DNA of 14,584 nucleotides from Desulfohalobiaceae bacterium (GTDB taxonomy: Bacteria; Desulfobacterota; Desulfovibrionia; Desulfovibrionales; Desulfothermaceae): assembly GCA_021737115.1 (NCBI GenBank), contig JAIPER010000046.1, positions 1 through 14,584 on the forward strand, read 5' to 3'. The notes below the pieces were generated by a model. It was not told the origin of the DNA, searched no databases, and worked only from the letters and a program-made list of their open reading frames with translations. A program made the translations under genes and the position numbers. Below are positions 1 through 7,298 of the stretch, in pieces. The number at the start of each line of letters is the position of its first letter. Within the stretch, counting starts at the first letter, position 1.

Positions 1-1159
1 GTGCGGTCAGCTCCGTCTTGATCCCGTTGCGCATGGCTGTATATGCCTCGATAAACGCGGCCAGGCTGTCGCAGGCCTTCAGGAGCTCCCCGTCTTTCGG
101 ATCGAAGCGGTCCTGGTTGTACTCATTGAAGAGCTCGCTCCGGGTCACCTCTCTGGGGATATTGTCCCCTATGATGGACACGGCAAATTCAGAGCCGAGC
201 TCCAGGCCTAGAAAATACTTCAACCGTTCCGAGAGCCTTTCATAGCCGCCCTCCTCCAGGAGCCCAAAGACCCTGCGTTCGACCTCCTGCGCTTCATATT
301 CCTTGATCAGATCCCCGATTTTCCGGACCGAGCGCTTGACCGGGGAAATGATGTCCCGGGTCAACAACTCGGGAAGATCATGAAACAGGCCGGAAAAATA
401 GTTGTTCGCCCGCTGCCTGGGACAGGCCTTAACCGCCATGCTGCAAAAATAGGCAAAACAGGCCACTACAAAGACATGGCCCAGGACCGAAGTTTCAGGT
501 ATGCGCGGGGTCTGGGACCATCTTTTCTGGAAACGAAGCTGACCGCACTGATGCACAAAGGACTTCAGCGGGGAAGGCTGCTCTCCGATGAGTTCGGGCA
601 CTCCGTTTAAATCTTCGAACTGGGCCAGAGAATGTTTAAAGTTTCGCTCTATCTCTTCCAATTCCTGATCCCAGGGATTGATCCCCTGGATCAGGGAAAA
701 CTCCCATTGACTGGCATAGAGATGAGCCGCCGCCAAGATCCTTTTCCCCAGTGAATCTGAATCCGGTCTGCGGCAGAAGTCCTGAAACCGCTCCCAGAAA
801 CCTTCCCCGAGGGCCTGGAGCCTGGGTTCCAGCTGTTCAAAGACCCAGTCCGTGAGCTGCTTGTAGTGAGACGGATTGGACCTGATCTGATAAAATATCG
901 GCGGTTTGATGTCCGTGATGACCAGCCGGTAGAGGTACTCGAAGATGCCTCCCTCGATAACCTCCAGAGCCAGCTCGTCTTTCAAGGACTGGCTGGAAAG
1001 CCGGTCCTGATTCAAAAAATACAGAATCCAGGCCACGATCATTTTCTGGGCCTGTTTGTCAACTTCAAAGAATTCAACCGGACGCAGCTTGTCGTTCCAG
1101 CGCTTCATGAACGAACCGGAAAAAACCAACTGCAGTAGATTTTTTCGAATCATGGACAC
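1..1159 (-). CDS. YfbR-like HD-domain phosphohydrolase, partial (C-terminus beyond left edge)
   Basis: Translating the minus strand gives 386 residues with no stop before the window edge. An HD-type metal site is visible: H228 in LGHVF, H260-D261 in GLFHDLPELLTRDIISPVKR, and D364 in ACDSLAAF. The stretch H-D-x-x-E-x-x-T-x-D-x-x-x-P-V-K is characteristic of the HD_3/YfbR group, whose founder is a 5'-deoxynucleotidase. Compared with YfbR (about 200 aa) this protein carries some 220 extra N-terminal residues of unknown role, so the substrate is not certain. An AAGGAG ribosome binding site lies 5 bases before a GTG (1159) and 11 bases before an ATG (1153); I chose the GTG for spacing, but either is possible. 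It is divergent from rplM, with its own likely promoter near 1192-1222. The HD assignment is secure; the nucleotidase role is inference. Confidence 0.82.
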   Translation of the reverse strand, partial: MSMIRKNLLQLVFSGSFMKRWNDKLRPVEFFEVDKQAQKMIVAWILYFLNQDRLSSQSLKDELALEVIEGGIFEYLYRLVITDIKPPIFYQIRSNPSHYKQLTDWVFEQLEPRLQALGEGFWERFQDFCRRPDSDSLGKRILAAAHLYASQWEFSLIQGINPWDQELEEIERNFKHSLAQFEDLNGVPELIGEQPSPLKSFVHQCGQLRFQKRWSQTPRIPETSVLGHVFVVACFAYFCSMAVKACPRQRANNYFSGLFHDLPELLTRDIISPVKRSVRKIGDLIKEYEAQEVERRVFGLLEEGGYERLSERLKYFLGLELGSEFAVSIIGDNIPREVTRSELFNEYNQDRFDPKDGELLKACDSLAAFIEAYTAMRNGIKTELTA

Positions 1160-1191
1160 GGGGTCTCCTTAGCGTAACAGTGTTGGTGTGT

Positions 1192-1222
1192 ATTATACCG
1201 GCCGAGGCGATTTCCCGACCAA
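1192..1222 (-). promoter_or_regulatory. Possible sigma70 promoter for the HD-domain gene
   Basis: On the minus strand a perfect TATAAT (1192-1197) lies about 33 bases upstream of the GTG start of the HD gene. The best -35 candidate, TTGGTC (1217-1222), is weak and 19 bases away. A run of eight A's on the plus strand sits just upstream. Predicted from sequence only. Confidence 0.45.
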
Positions 1223-1311
1223 AAAAAAGCCACAGCATCAATTCCGGGCTTGACAAAGCACAAAAAATGAGGTTTCTTGTTTCGTTCGGACCCAAAACCT
1301 TCTAAAAACCC

Positions 1312-1340
1312 TTGACATCAGATCCCCTGCCGGGATATCA
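1312..1340 (+). promoter_or_regulatory. Likely sigma70 promoter of rplM-rpsI
   Basis: A perfect TTGACA (1312-1317) is followed after exactly 17 bases by ATATCA (1335-1340), a partial match to the -10 consensus. The ATG of rplM follows 23 bases later, so the leader would be very short, leaving no room for a structured ribosomal-protein leader. A second TTGACA at 1250-1255 has no convincing -10 partner. Confidence 0.6.
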
Positions 1341-1363
1341 TTTTCTGCTTGAAGGAGTCGGAC

Positions 1364-1801
1364 ATGAACAGCTGCAAGACATATAGTTTACGGAAAGAAG
1401 ACACGGTACGCAACTGGTATGTTGTTGATGCCAAAGACAAGATCCTCGGGCGTTTGTCCACGGAGATCGCCACCCGGCTGCGCGGCAAGAACAAGCCGGA
1501 TTACACCCCCCATATCGACAATGGCGATTTCATAGTGGTTATCAATGCTGAACAGATCAAGACGACCGGCAACAAGCCGGCAGATAAAAAATATTATCGT
1601 CACTCGGGGTATCCCGGAGGGATCAAGGAAACGAGCCTGCAGGAACTGCTCGCCAAAAAACCCAGAGAGGTCCTTTACAAATCGGTCCGGGGCATGCTCC
1701 CGAAGAACCGTCTCGGCAGGGCTCAGCTCAAAAAGCTGAAAATCTACGCTGGGTCAGAGCATCCCCACAAGGCGCAACAACCGGCCGCATTAGACATTTA
1801 A
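1364..1801 (+). CDS. rplM: 50S ribosomal protein L13
   Basis: This encodes L13, a large-subunit protein that binds 23S rRNA early in assembly. The 145-residue product is close to the usual 142 or so. It shows the family core [20 protein letters not shown], the block [11 protein letters not shown], and the C-terminal signature [18 protein letters not shown] followed by [15 protein letters not shown] start at ATG 1364 because GAAGGAG (1351-1357) sits 6 bases upstream; an in-frame TTG at 1349 would overlap that ribosome binding site. It is followed after 14 bases by rpsI, the near-universal rplM-rpsI pair, and very probably shares its transcript. Confidence 0.97.
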   Translation: MNSCKTYSLRKEDTVRNWYVVDAKDKILGRLSTEIATRLRGKNKPDYTPHIDNGDFIVVINAEQIKTTGNKPADKKYYRHSGYPGGIKETSLQELLAKKPREVLYKSVRGMLPKNRLGRAQLKKLKIYAGSEHPHKAQQPAALDI

Positions 1802-1815
1802 CCCGGAGAACAGGC

Positions 1816-2208
1816 ATGAGTCAGGATTTTTTTTACGGTACCGGCAGAAGAAAGAATTCCGTGGCCCGGACCAGGATATATGCAGGCAGCGGCAGCATAG
1901 AGGTCAATGGACGGTCAATGGAAGACTACTTCCCCAGAGACACCCTGCGGATGGTCATTGATCAGCCCCTTGAGATCACCAACCTCAAAAGCAAATTCGA
2001 CATCAAGATCAATGTGAAAGGCGGAGGCATCTCCGGCCAGGCCCAGGCTGTCAGGCACGGGATCAGCAGGGCCCTCCTGGAATATGACCCGGAGTTGCGC
2101 TCCAGCCTGAAGCCAGCCGGCCTGCTGACCCGGGACGCCCGGGAGAAAGAACGGAAAAAATACGGCCAGCCCGGGGCCCGGAAGAAATTCCAGTATTCAA
2201 AGCGTTAA
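1816..2208 (+). CDS. rpsI: 30S ribosomal protein S9
   Basis: This encodes S9, a small-subunit head protein whose basic C-terminal tail reaches the P-site tRNA. The 130-residue product matches the family length. Seen directly: the N-terminal [15 protein letters not shown], the central [20 protein letters not shown], and the tail [20 protein letters not shown] ending in SKR. The conserved terminal Lys-Arg is present, so the gene is complete. A GGAGAA ribosome binding site (1805-1810) precedes the ATG by 5 bases. The 14-base gap from rplM indicates co-transcription. The nearest convincing terminator is about 180 bases downstream at 2386-2424. Confidence 0.97.
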   Translation: MSQDFFYGTGRRKNSVARTRIYAGSGSIEVNGRSMEDYFPRDTLRMVIDQPLEITNLKSKFDIKINVKGGGISGQAQAVRHGISRALLEYDPELRSSLKPAGLLTRDAREKERKKYGQPGARKKFQYSKR

Positions 2209-2212
2209 TGAA

Positions 2213-2248
2213 AACAGAGGTCAGCCCTGCCTCTGGCAGGCCTGACAT
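2213..2248. repeat. GTCAG-CCTGCC hairpin repeat, copy 1
   Basis: An imperfect palindrome: GTCAG, then C, then CCTGCC, a TCT loop, GGCAGG, C, CTGAC (2220-2246). The 25-base head, AACAGA followed by G/C and GTCAGCCCTGCCTCTGGC, recurs at 6101-6125 with one difference, and a shorter part at 10093-10109. It begins five bases after the rpsI stop. No T-tract follows, so I do not call it an intrinsic terminator. Confidence 0.6.
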
Positions 2249-2385
2249 GCTTACTACTGATTGAAGAAGAACCAGGTTTCAGTTTTTTTTCACATGGATT
2301 GGCTTGACCGCAGGAGACTGCCTCTCTCTATCACCCGGTTCAATGCGGCTTAGGCCCAGGTCGTTTGTTCGATCATCAGTCAAAC

Positions 2386-2424
2386 AAAAGCAGGATCGCA
2401 AGATACATGCGATTCTGCTTTTTT
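2386..2424 (+). terminator. Strong rho-independent terminator
   Basis: Stem AAGCAG-G-ATCGCA pairs with TGCGAT-T-CTGCTT across a 7-base loop (2401-2407), giving 12 pairs with one mismatch, followed by a run of T to 2424. It may end the rplM-rpsI transcript about 180 bases after rpsI, or a small RNA beginning inside the gap. The A run on the 5' side means it could also act weakly on the minus strand. Confidence 0.8.
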
Positions 2425-2565
2425 ACTTGCGGATTTCGAATGAATATCAAAAAAAGTCGTTTGTCGAGCAATCTCACTTAGCATGACGGCTATTAGTGCC
2501 TTACGCGTAATTCTGTGCCATGAAAAACAAGAAATTCTGTTTACCTAAACCATCACGATCTTGAA

Positions 2566-2736
2566 GCAAATCACAAATATCAAATCCCAAATAACAAATA
2601 AATTCCAATACCCAAATTCCAAAAAAGACAAAAAACAAGAACAGAGCGAGCCGAACGTGCTTGTTGCTTATTCTGTGTCTGGAATTTGTCATTTGAGATT
2701 TATTTGTGATTTGGTGCTTGGGATTTGGAATTTCAT
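2566..2736. repeat. Large A/T-rich inverted repeat of CAAAT-type words
   Basis: The left arm (about 2566-2630) is made of recurring words such as CACAAAT, CAAATCCCAAAT, AACAAAT and AAATTCCA. The right arm (about 2675-2736) is the imperfect complement, with GGAATTTGTCATTTGAG, TTATTTGTGATTTGG and TTGGGATTTGGAATTT. Arms of about 60 bases flank a loop-like centre of about 45 bases. It resembles intergenic 'caaatcccaaat' repeats I know from diverse environmental bacteria. It has no coding capacity and its function is unknown. Confidence 0.75.
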
Positions 2737-2747
2737 GTTCTATTCAA

Positions 2748-2779
2748 TTTGGGTTGCGGGCGAAGCCAGCTTTGGCATA
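2748..2779 (+). repeat. TTGCGGGCG...AGCTTTGG module, copy A
   Basis: This segment (core GTTGCGGGCGAAGCCAGC then TTTGGCATA) recurs at 11082-11107 with one substitution in the core, and in a more diverged form at about 4274-4302. Here it follows the CAAAT inverted repeat; the other two copies follow GTGAACC tandem repeats, so the module is joined to different neighbours at different sites. Confidence 0.65.
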
Positions 2780-2865
2780 CTGTTTTGCTGTTGTATGGAT
2801 CAGCAAAGACGATTATTTCCAAGTTTCAACCCGTGTTGCGGGCAAAGGCAACTGAAGCAGCATCT

Positions 2866-4140
2866 ATGAGTCGCAAGCAGATCAAGCCTCGGCTGGTATA
2901 TGCCGACCGGGACGGAAACATCTTTGACCACCCGGAACTGTTGATGCTCTGCCGCAAGGGAAACGAGTTCGTTCAACCCGGCCCCAAAGACCTCATGCCT
3001 CTGCCCAAGGGGAGTGATTTCTTCCTCCTCCCGGGCAGAAACGCCCTTGGCCTGGAGCCGGGAAGCGGTACTATCGAAACCTTCGAGGCCCACCCGGTAG
3101 CGACCTTTGTCTGTCCCGGTCACACCCTGACCGGAATCTGCGCCTTCGAGTCCGCTGCCCAGTCCCCGCCGCTTCCACTCTTTGCCTACGGGGCCCTGGG
3201 CTATGCCAATGGCCGCTTCTGGGTCTGCGCCAACCAGGTCGATCCGGATCCCCGTCAGAGATTCGAAGAAATTCCCCAGGGCAGGATCGAACAGGGTGCC
3301 CGGGACTGGTTGACCGCTTTTCCGGAAAACCGTCTCGTCAGACACCTGGCCAACTGCGCGCTGAATTCCTGCTGCCCGGCCGCCAGAAACCTGGCCCTGG
3401 GACGCTACGAGGCCCCGTTACCGACAGCACAGGGCTGCAATGCCGCCTGCCTGGGCTGCATTTCACTACAACCCGGGGATTCGGGATTTCCAGCCACCCA
3501 GTCCAGGATTCGTTTCCGGCCTTCTGCCAAAGAAGTGCTGCAGATCATGCAAACTCATGCCAGGCATGAATCCCGGCCCATCTTTTCCTTTGGCCAGGGC
3601 TGTGAAGGCGAGCCCCTGCTGGAGGCAAGCCTGATCGGCGAAGCCTGCCGGATGTACCGGCAGGAGCAGGGCATCGGGACCATCAATATCAATACCAACG
3701 GGAGCCTGCCCGCAACCATCCCCGATCTGGCCGGAAGCGGTCTCAGCTCCATCCGGGTCAGCCTGAACAGCGGACAGGAAGAACACTATTCGTCCTACTA
3801 CCGTCCCGGGTCCTACGGCTTTGCCGAGGTCAAAGAGACCATCCGGGCCGCCAAAAGCCATGGACTCTTTGTCTCCCTGAACTATCTCTTTTTTCCGGGT
3901 TTTAATGACACTGAGCAGGAATATGCAGCCTTTAGCCGGCTCCTGGAAGAGACCGGGCCCGATTTCATCCAGCTCAGAAACCTGAATCTGGACCCTGAGC
4001 TCTACCTCCAAACCCTGAACCCGGCCCAGTCACCCTTTATGGGATTTCACAACTTCAAGAAGAGACTGAAAAAAGACTTCCCCTGGATCCGGACCGGGTA
4101 CTTCAATCCCTGGCTGGGGGATGAAGGGCATAGGGAATAG
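2866..4140 (+). CDS. Radical SAM domain protein of unknown substrate
   Basis: The 424-residue product has the radical SAM cluster motif CX3CX2C at C191, C195 and C198 (QGCNAACLGC), which binds a 4Fe-4S cluster and S-adenosylmethionine. Downstream are a GEP motif (248-250, in FGQGCEGEPLL), INTNGS (275-280) and IRVSLNS (296-302), matching the beta strands of the core barrel. The N-terminal 180 residues match no domain I can name; they include LLPGRNALGLEPGSG and a cysteine cluster NCALNSCC (163-170). No SPASM-type cysteine tail is visible. I start at ATG 2866, where similarity-like sequence begins (MSRKQIKPRLVYADRDG); the upstream in-frame extension lies in repeat DNA. No clear ribosome binding site precedes it. 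The last codons and stop lie in a repeat word shared with 9953-10010. Family assignment is firm; the reaction is unknown. Confidence 0.85.
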   Translation: MSRKQIKPRLVYADRDGNIFDHPELLMLCRKGNEFVQPGPKDLMPLPKGSDFFLLPGRNALGLEPGSGTIETFEAHPVATFVCPGHTLTGICAFESAAQSPPLPLFAYGALGYANGRFWVCANQVDPDPRQRFEEIPQGRIEQGARDWLTAFPENRLVRHLANCALNSCCPAARNLALGRYEAPLPTAQGCNAACLGCISLQPGDSGFPATQSRIRFRPSAKEVLQIMQTHARHESRPIFSFGQGCEGEPLLEASLIGEACRMYRQEQGIGTININTNGSLPATIPDLAGSGLSSIRVSLNSGQEEHYSSYYRPGSYGFAEVKETIRAAKSHGLFVSLNYLFFPGFNDTEQEYAAFSRLLEETGPDFIQLRNLNLDPELYLQTLNPAQSPFMGFHNFKKRLKKDFPWIRTGYFNPWLGDEGHRE

Positions 4141-4378
4141 AGAAGACAGAGGTCAGGGGAAGATCAGTGAATCAGTGAATCGGTGAATCGGTGAGTCAGT
4201 TGTTTTCAACCGTGAACCGTGAACCGTGAACCTTCTTAACCTGGATTCACCGTGAACCGTGAACCTGGAACCTTTTGGGTAGCGGGCGGAGCTCGCTTTG
4301 GTCTTTCTTCCCCATGCCCTATGCTCTATGCCTCTTCTCCCGCTGACTCACTGATTCACCGATTCACTGACTCACTGG
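4129..4378. repeat. Mosaic of 7-8 bp tandem repeats filling the gap between convergent genes
   Basis: In order: GGGCATAGGGAATAG (contains the radical SAM stop); GAAGACAGAGGTCAGGGG; four octamers TCAGTGAA/TCGGTGAA/TCGGTGAG (4164-4195); three heptamers AACCGTG (4208-4228); a second GTGAACC block (4248-4272); the GCGGGCGGAGC module (4274-4302); heptamers ATGCCCT-ATGCTCT-ATGCC (4314-4332); and four octamers CTGACTCA/CTGATTCA/CCGATTCA/CTGACTCA (4343-4374), which complement the first octamer block. The two octamer blocks could pair over about 35 bases. The right block stops at the upp stop codon (4379-4381). It may act as a two-way transcript end; this is inference. Confidence 0.85.
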
Positions 4379-5005
4379 TTATTTCGTGCCGAAGATCTTG
4401 TCGCCGGCATCGCCAAGACCGGGCAGGATATACCTCTGCTCATTCAAGCGGTCATCGATGCCGGCCACGTGGATGTCGACATCCGGATGCGCCCTGGTCA
4501 CCCGCTCGATACCCTCCGGGGCGGCGACCAGAAAGATGCCGCGTATTCGCCTGCATCCACCCTCTTTCAGTTGCTCGATGGTGGCCAGGAGGGTTCCCCC
4601 GGTGGCCAGCATGGGGTCAAGGATGAGGGCGGTTCTTTCCTGGAGATTTGAGGCCAGTTTCTCATAGTAGCAAACCGGTTCAAAGGTCTCTTCATTGCGG
4701 TAATGACCGACCACACTGACCTTGGCCCCCGGGATGAGGTCCAATGCCCCGTCGAGCATGCCCATTCCGGCCCGCAGGATCGGGACCACGGTCACTTTCT
4801 TCCCCTTGATCTTCTCCACCTGAACCGGTCCGGCCCAGCCCTGCACGACATGCTCCTCGGTTTCGAGGTCCTTGGTCGCCTCATAGGTCAACAACCTGGC
4901 CAACTCTGAGGCAAGTTCCCGAAACTTCTTGGTGCTTAAGTCGTCTCTGCGGATAACACCCAGCTTGTGCCGCACCAGGGGGTGATTTGCGATGTATACA
5001 GCCAC
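4379..5005 (-). CDS. upp: Uracil phosphoribosyltransferase
   Basis: Upp converts uracil and PRPP to UMP in pyrimidine salvage in the cytoplasm. The 208-residue product has the standard length. Visible motifs: [14 protein letters not shown] (73-86), the PRPP-binding loop [12 protein letters not shown] (127-138), and the uracil-binding end [16 protein letters not shown] (192-207), which is complete. The start is GTG at 5005, supported by AAGGAG seven bases upstream on the minus strand. It is the last gene of a minus-strand run with the YHS gene (64 bases upstream) and folK. It converges on the radical SAM gene through a repeat-filled gap. Confidence 0.97.
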   Translation of the reverse strand: MAVYIANHPLVRHKLGVIRRDDLSTKKFRELASELARLLTYEATKDLETEEHVVQGWAGPVQVEKIKGKKVTVVPILRAGMGMLDGALDLIPGAKVSVVGHYRNEETFEPVCYYEKLASNLQERTALILDPMLATGGTLLATIEQLKEGGCRRIRGIFLVAAPEGIERVTRAHPDVDIHVAGIDDRLNEQRYILPGLGDAGDKIFGTK

Positions 5006-5069
5006 GAATCGCTCCTTTTCATTTGAGGATGAACAGTGAAGATATTGTTTCGACCAGGATCGTCAGCGC

Positions 5070-5327
5070 CTATGTGTTCTGACGATCTTGTATGAACTTG
5101 TCCCGGCACTCGTAGCTGCAGAACCTGTAGATCTGGTTGCCTTCCTTGACCCGAATCCCGCTGTCGCTGGAGACATAAGTCCCGCAGACCGGATCTTTGA
5201 CCATCTCTCCGGATTCTTCAACTTCTTTTTCCTTTTCCTTCTGATCGGCAAGTTTTTTGCCCCGGTCCCCCATGATCATCTTGTACAATAAAAACCCGGC
5301 AACTAAGAAAATGAGAATTTTCAGCAT
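5070..5327 (-). CDS. Small membrane-anchored YHS-domain protein
   Basis: An 85-residue protein. Residues 2-18 (LKILIFLVAGFLLYKMI) form one hydrophobic membrane segment. A charged Lys/Glu-rich linker (23-41) follows, then a YHS/TRASH-like cysteine module: MVKDPVCGTYV with C48, and YRFCSYECRDKF with C70 and C74. YHS domains are small metal-binding folds found in metal-transporting ATPases and redox proteins; here it probably sits at the membrane and binds or senses a metal. The specific metal and partner are not visible. The ATG at 5327 has a GAGGT ribosome binding site nine bases upstream. It lies between folK and upp on the same strand; the 150-base gap to folK means co-transcription is only possible. 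Confidence 0.85.
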   Translation of the reverse strand: MLKILIFLVAGFLLYKMIMGDRGKKLADQKEKEKEVEESGEMVKDPVCGTYVSSDSGIRVKEGNQIYRFCSYECRDKFIQDRQNT

Positions 5328-5477
5328 AAGTTCAGACCTCGACTATTTCAGGCTTTGTATCGGTGTTTTGATGCTTAAAGTTTACGTACCCAGATATTTG
5401 TCCAAAAAAATATCCAAACTTTGGAGTACGGGAAAGAACTCTGAAATTGAGCGTGGTGCAGCACAGCAGCCAAACAT

Positions 5478-6011
5478 CTAAGCCTGTCTGATGTCCGCCC
5501 CGTCCAGGGAATAATCCAGGGCTCTCAAATGCTCCTTCAGCGGCCTTCCTCCGGGAAGACTGATATCAGGCCGTATTTCCAGCAGAGGAATAAGGACAAA
5601 GGCCCGTTCGGTCATTCTGGGATGGGGCACGGTTGCCTCGGTTGACTCCAGTCTAAAGTCCCCCCACAACAGAAGATCCAGGTCAATGATCCGGGGGCCC
5701 CAGCGGATATCTCTTGTTCTGCCGAGAAAAGCCTCGATCTGCAGGAGCCTGTGGACAAAAGCAACCGGAGACCAGGAGTCAGGGCAATGGACTTCGGCCA
5801 CCTGATTGGCGAACCAGGCTTGCTCTTTGACCCCCTGGGGTTCTGTGTAGTATATTGAGGACAGCCTGCCGGAGCTCACCCCCGGGATCTTCAGGAGCAG
5901 CTTCCCGGCCTGATCCAGATTGTGCTCACGGTCTCCCAGGTTGGAACCGAGCCCTATGCAGACCGGAACAGTGCCCCTTTCCTGCTGCAATGGCTCATGC
6001 GGGAAAATCAA
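5478..6011 (-). CDS. folK: 2-amino-4-hydroxy-6-hydroxymethyldihydropteridine pyrophosphokinase (HPPK)
   Basis: FolK transfers pyrophosphate from ATP to 6-hydroxymethyl-7,8-dihydropterin in folate synthesis. The 177-residue product carries the N-terminal IGLGSNLGDREHNL (19-32), the signature RWGPRIIDLDLLLWGD (103-118) with the paired aspartates that bind magnesium, and VPHPRMTERAFVLIPL (128-143). The start is probably TTG at 6011: no in-frame ATG lies between the upstream stop and the first conserved residues, and GAGG sits five bases before the TTG. That gives about 16 residues ahead of the first strand, slightly long for the family. folB and folP are not adjacent. It diverges from xerD across a 254-base gap. 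Confidence 0.93.
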   Translation of the reverse strand: MIFPHEPLQQERGTVPVCIGLGSNLGDREHNLDQAGKLLLKIPGVSSGRLSSIYYTEPQGVKEQAWFANQVAEVHCPDSWSPVAFVHRLLQIEAFLGRTRDIRWGPRIIDLDLLLWGDFRLESTEATVPHPRMTERAFVLIPLLEIRPDISLPGGRPLKEHLRALDYSLDGADIRQA

Positions 6012-6100
6012 AAAAACCTCGCGTTCTCGTCTTCAAGACACTGTCTGCAGACATGACAACTGGAAATACTTGGAATACATTCGAGTCAGAGCTTATTTGA

Positions 6101-6136
6101 AACAGACGTCAGCCCTGCCTCTGGCGGTGCTGGCAT
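6101..6136. repeat. GTCAG-CCTGCC hairpin repeat, copy 2
   Basis: The first 25 bases match 2213-2237 with one substitution; the 3' arm differs (GGTGCTGGCAT instead of AGGCCTGACAT) but remains able to pair with the 5' arm, GTCAG-C...GC-CTGGC allowing G-U pairs. It lies in the folK-xerD divergent gap. Confidence 0.55.
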
Positions 6137-6188
6137 ATAAGCATTTAATATCTATGATGATAAACGGCTGGCCTTTAAGTTCTGGTTG

Positions 6189-6217
6189 TTGAACTCGAAG
6201 AGGCAAACCTGGATAAT
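6189..6217 (+). promoter_or_regulatory. Possible sigma70 promoter of xerD
   Basis: TTGAAC (6189-6194) and GATAAT (6212-6217) are separated by 17 bases, and the ATG of xerD follows 48 bases later. It matches consensus at four of six and five of six positions. Confidence 0.45.
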
Positions 6218-6265
6218 ATAAAAGCTATACAACCAAAAAGCAATCCTATAAATTCAAGCAGCCTC

Positions 6266-7198
6266 ATGCCGTTTCAGACACAAGATATGACCAGTGACCA
6301 ACAGCGGGATTTCAGCCATCCCCTCGTGGACTCCTATCTGCACCATCTCCTCGTGGTCAAGGGCTTAAGCGAAAACAGCGTCTCGGCCTGCTCCCAGGAC
6401 TTGAAAGCCCTGCTTCTTTTCCTGCGTGAACGCAGAGGGACCCTGATGGATATCAATGAACAAACCCTGTTTTTACACATGATATCCCTGAACCAGAAAG
6501 GGCTTACCAACCGCTCCCTGGCCAGGCACCTCTCGAGCATCAAGACTTTTTTCGATTTCCTCTGTGAACAATCCAAGGCAGACAGCAACCCGGCCCGTCT
6601 CCTGGACAGCCCCAAGCTGCAGCAGGGACTTCCCGAAGTTCTGTCTTTGCCTGAAATGGAGTCGATGCTGCAGCAGCCCGAATGCAGCACAAAACTCGGC
6701 TTTCGAGACCGGACCATCATGGAGCTCATGTATGGATCCGGATTGAGGGTTTCCGAAATCTGCACGCTGCGTCCTCTCGACTTCGATCCCCAGGCCGGGG
6801 TCCTGCGGATCTGGGGCAAGGGCAGCAAAGAGCGCCTGGTCCCGACCCATATGCAGGCCCAGGATTACTTGACCAGGTATTTACAGGGCTGGAGGGAGGC
6901 TTTTTCCCCGAAAACCGATCTCGTCTTTCTCAATCGCTCCGGGCAGGGACTTTCCCGTCAGGGGATCTGGAAAATGATCAAACGCTACGCCCTGCAGGCT
7001 GGAATCAAGCGCCGCATTTCCCCCCACACCCTGCGACACTCCTTTGCCACTCATCTCCTGGAGGGCGGGGCCGATCTGCGGACCCTGCAGATCCTCCTGG
7101 GCCATGAGGACATCAGCACCACTGAGATCTACACCCATGTTCAGAGAGAGAAACTGATAGAGATCCACAGGAAATATCACCCCCGGGCAAAGCACTGA
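6266..7198 (+). CDS. xerD: Site-specific tyrosine recombinase XerD
   Basis: XerC/XerD-type recombinases resolve chromosome dimers at dif. The 310-residue product has an N-terminal SAM-like core-binding domain (about 20-105) and a catalytic domain with the full set of active residues: R161 (GLRVSE), K185 (GKGSKERLVP), H254 and R257 (HTLRHSFATHLLEGG), H280 (LLGHEDISTTEIY) and nucleophile Y289. Spacings R-K (24), H-H (26) and H-Y (9) equal those of E. coli XerD. The wording of the HTLRHSFATHLLEGGADLR block favours XerD over XerC or an integron or phage integrase. The start is uncertain: ATG 6266 and ATG 6287 both lack a strong ribosome binding site. No dif-like 28-mer was recognised in the window. 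Confidence 0.92.
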   Translation: MPFQTQDMTSDQQRDFSHPLVDSYLHHLLVVKGLSENSVSACSQDLKALLLFLRERRGTLMDINEQTLFLHMISLNQKGLTNRSLARHLSSIKTFFDFLCEQSKADSNPARLLDSPKLQQGLPEVLSLPEMESMLQQPECSTKLGFRDRTIMELMYGSGLRVSEICTLRPLDFDPQAGVLRIWGKGSKERLVPTHMQAQDYLTRYLQGWREAFSPKTDLVFLNRSGQGLSRQGIWKMIKRYALQAGIKRRISPHTLRHSFATHLLEGGADLRTLQILLGHEDISTTEIYTHVQREKLIEIHRKYHPRAKH

Positions 7199-7298
7199 GC
7201 AATCCTGCACTCGAAACTCGAATTCCTGGCTCCGCATTTATCAGGCAAGAGATATTTGTACAAAAAAATTGAAAATTTAATCCACGGATCTTCAAACC

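Larger units (their letters stand above)
2209..2865. other. 657-base gene-free stretch between rpsI and the radical SAM gene
   Basis: Contents in order: a hairpin repeat (2213-2248), a T8 run (2283-2290), an unexplained segment with no recognisable tRNA or known RNA, a strong terminator (2386-2424), about 140 featureless bases, a large A/T-rich inverted repeat (2566-2736), a recurring module (2748-2779) and about 85 bases of leader. Reading frames here are spurious: they translate the repeat into low-complexity hydrophobic peptides. I see no gene in this stretch. Confidence 0.7.

Noticed and set aside
2290..2385. A tRNA gene before the terminator
   Set aside because: TTCGA- and GGTTCA-like words are present, but no acceptor stem, anticodon arm or D-loop pattern can be assembled.
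2501..2692. Minus-strand 63-residue hydrophobic frame (FFGIWVLEFICYLGF)
   Set aside because: It is a translation of the CAAAT inverted repeat; such peptides arise wherever this repeat occurs and no ribosome binding site supports it.
2725..2865. A 47-residue N-terminal extension of the radical SAM protein
   Set aside because: The extension is encoded by repeat DNA (CAAAT arm and TTGCGGGCG module) and has no family character; ATG 2866 fits the family better.
2383..4378. CRISPR array, prompted by many short repeats
   Set aside because: The repeats are 7-8 bases in direct tandem without unique spacers, and no cas gene is present.
5409..5428. Small palindrome TCCAAACTTTGGA upstream of the YHS gene
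   Set aside because: Thirteen bases with one central base is close to chance expectation in A/T-rich DNA and no second site supports an operator.
6266..7198. Phage or integron integrase marking an island
   Set aside because: The sequence matches XerD throughout, and no tRNA att site, cargo or excisionase adjoins it.
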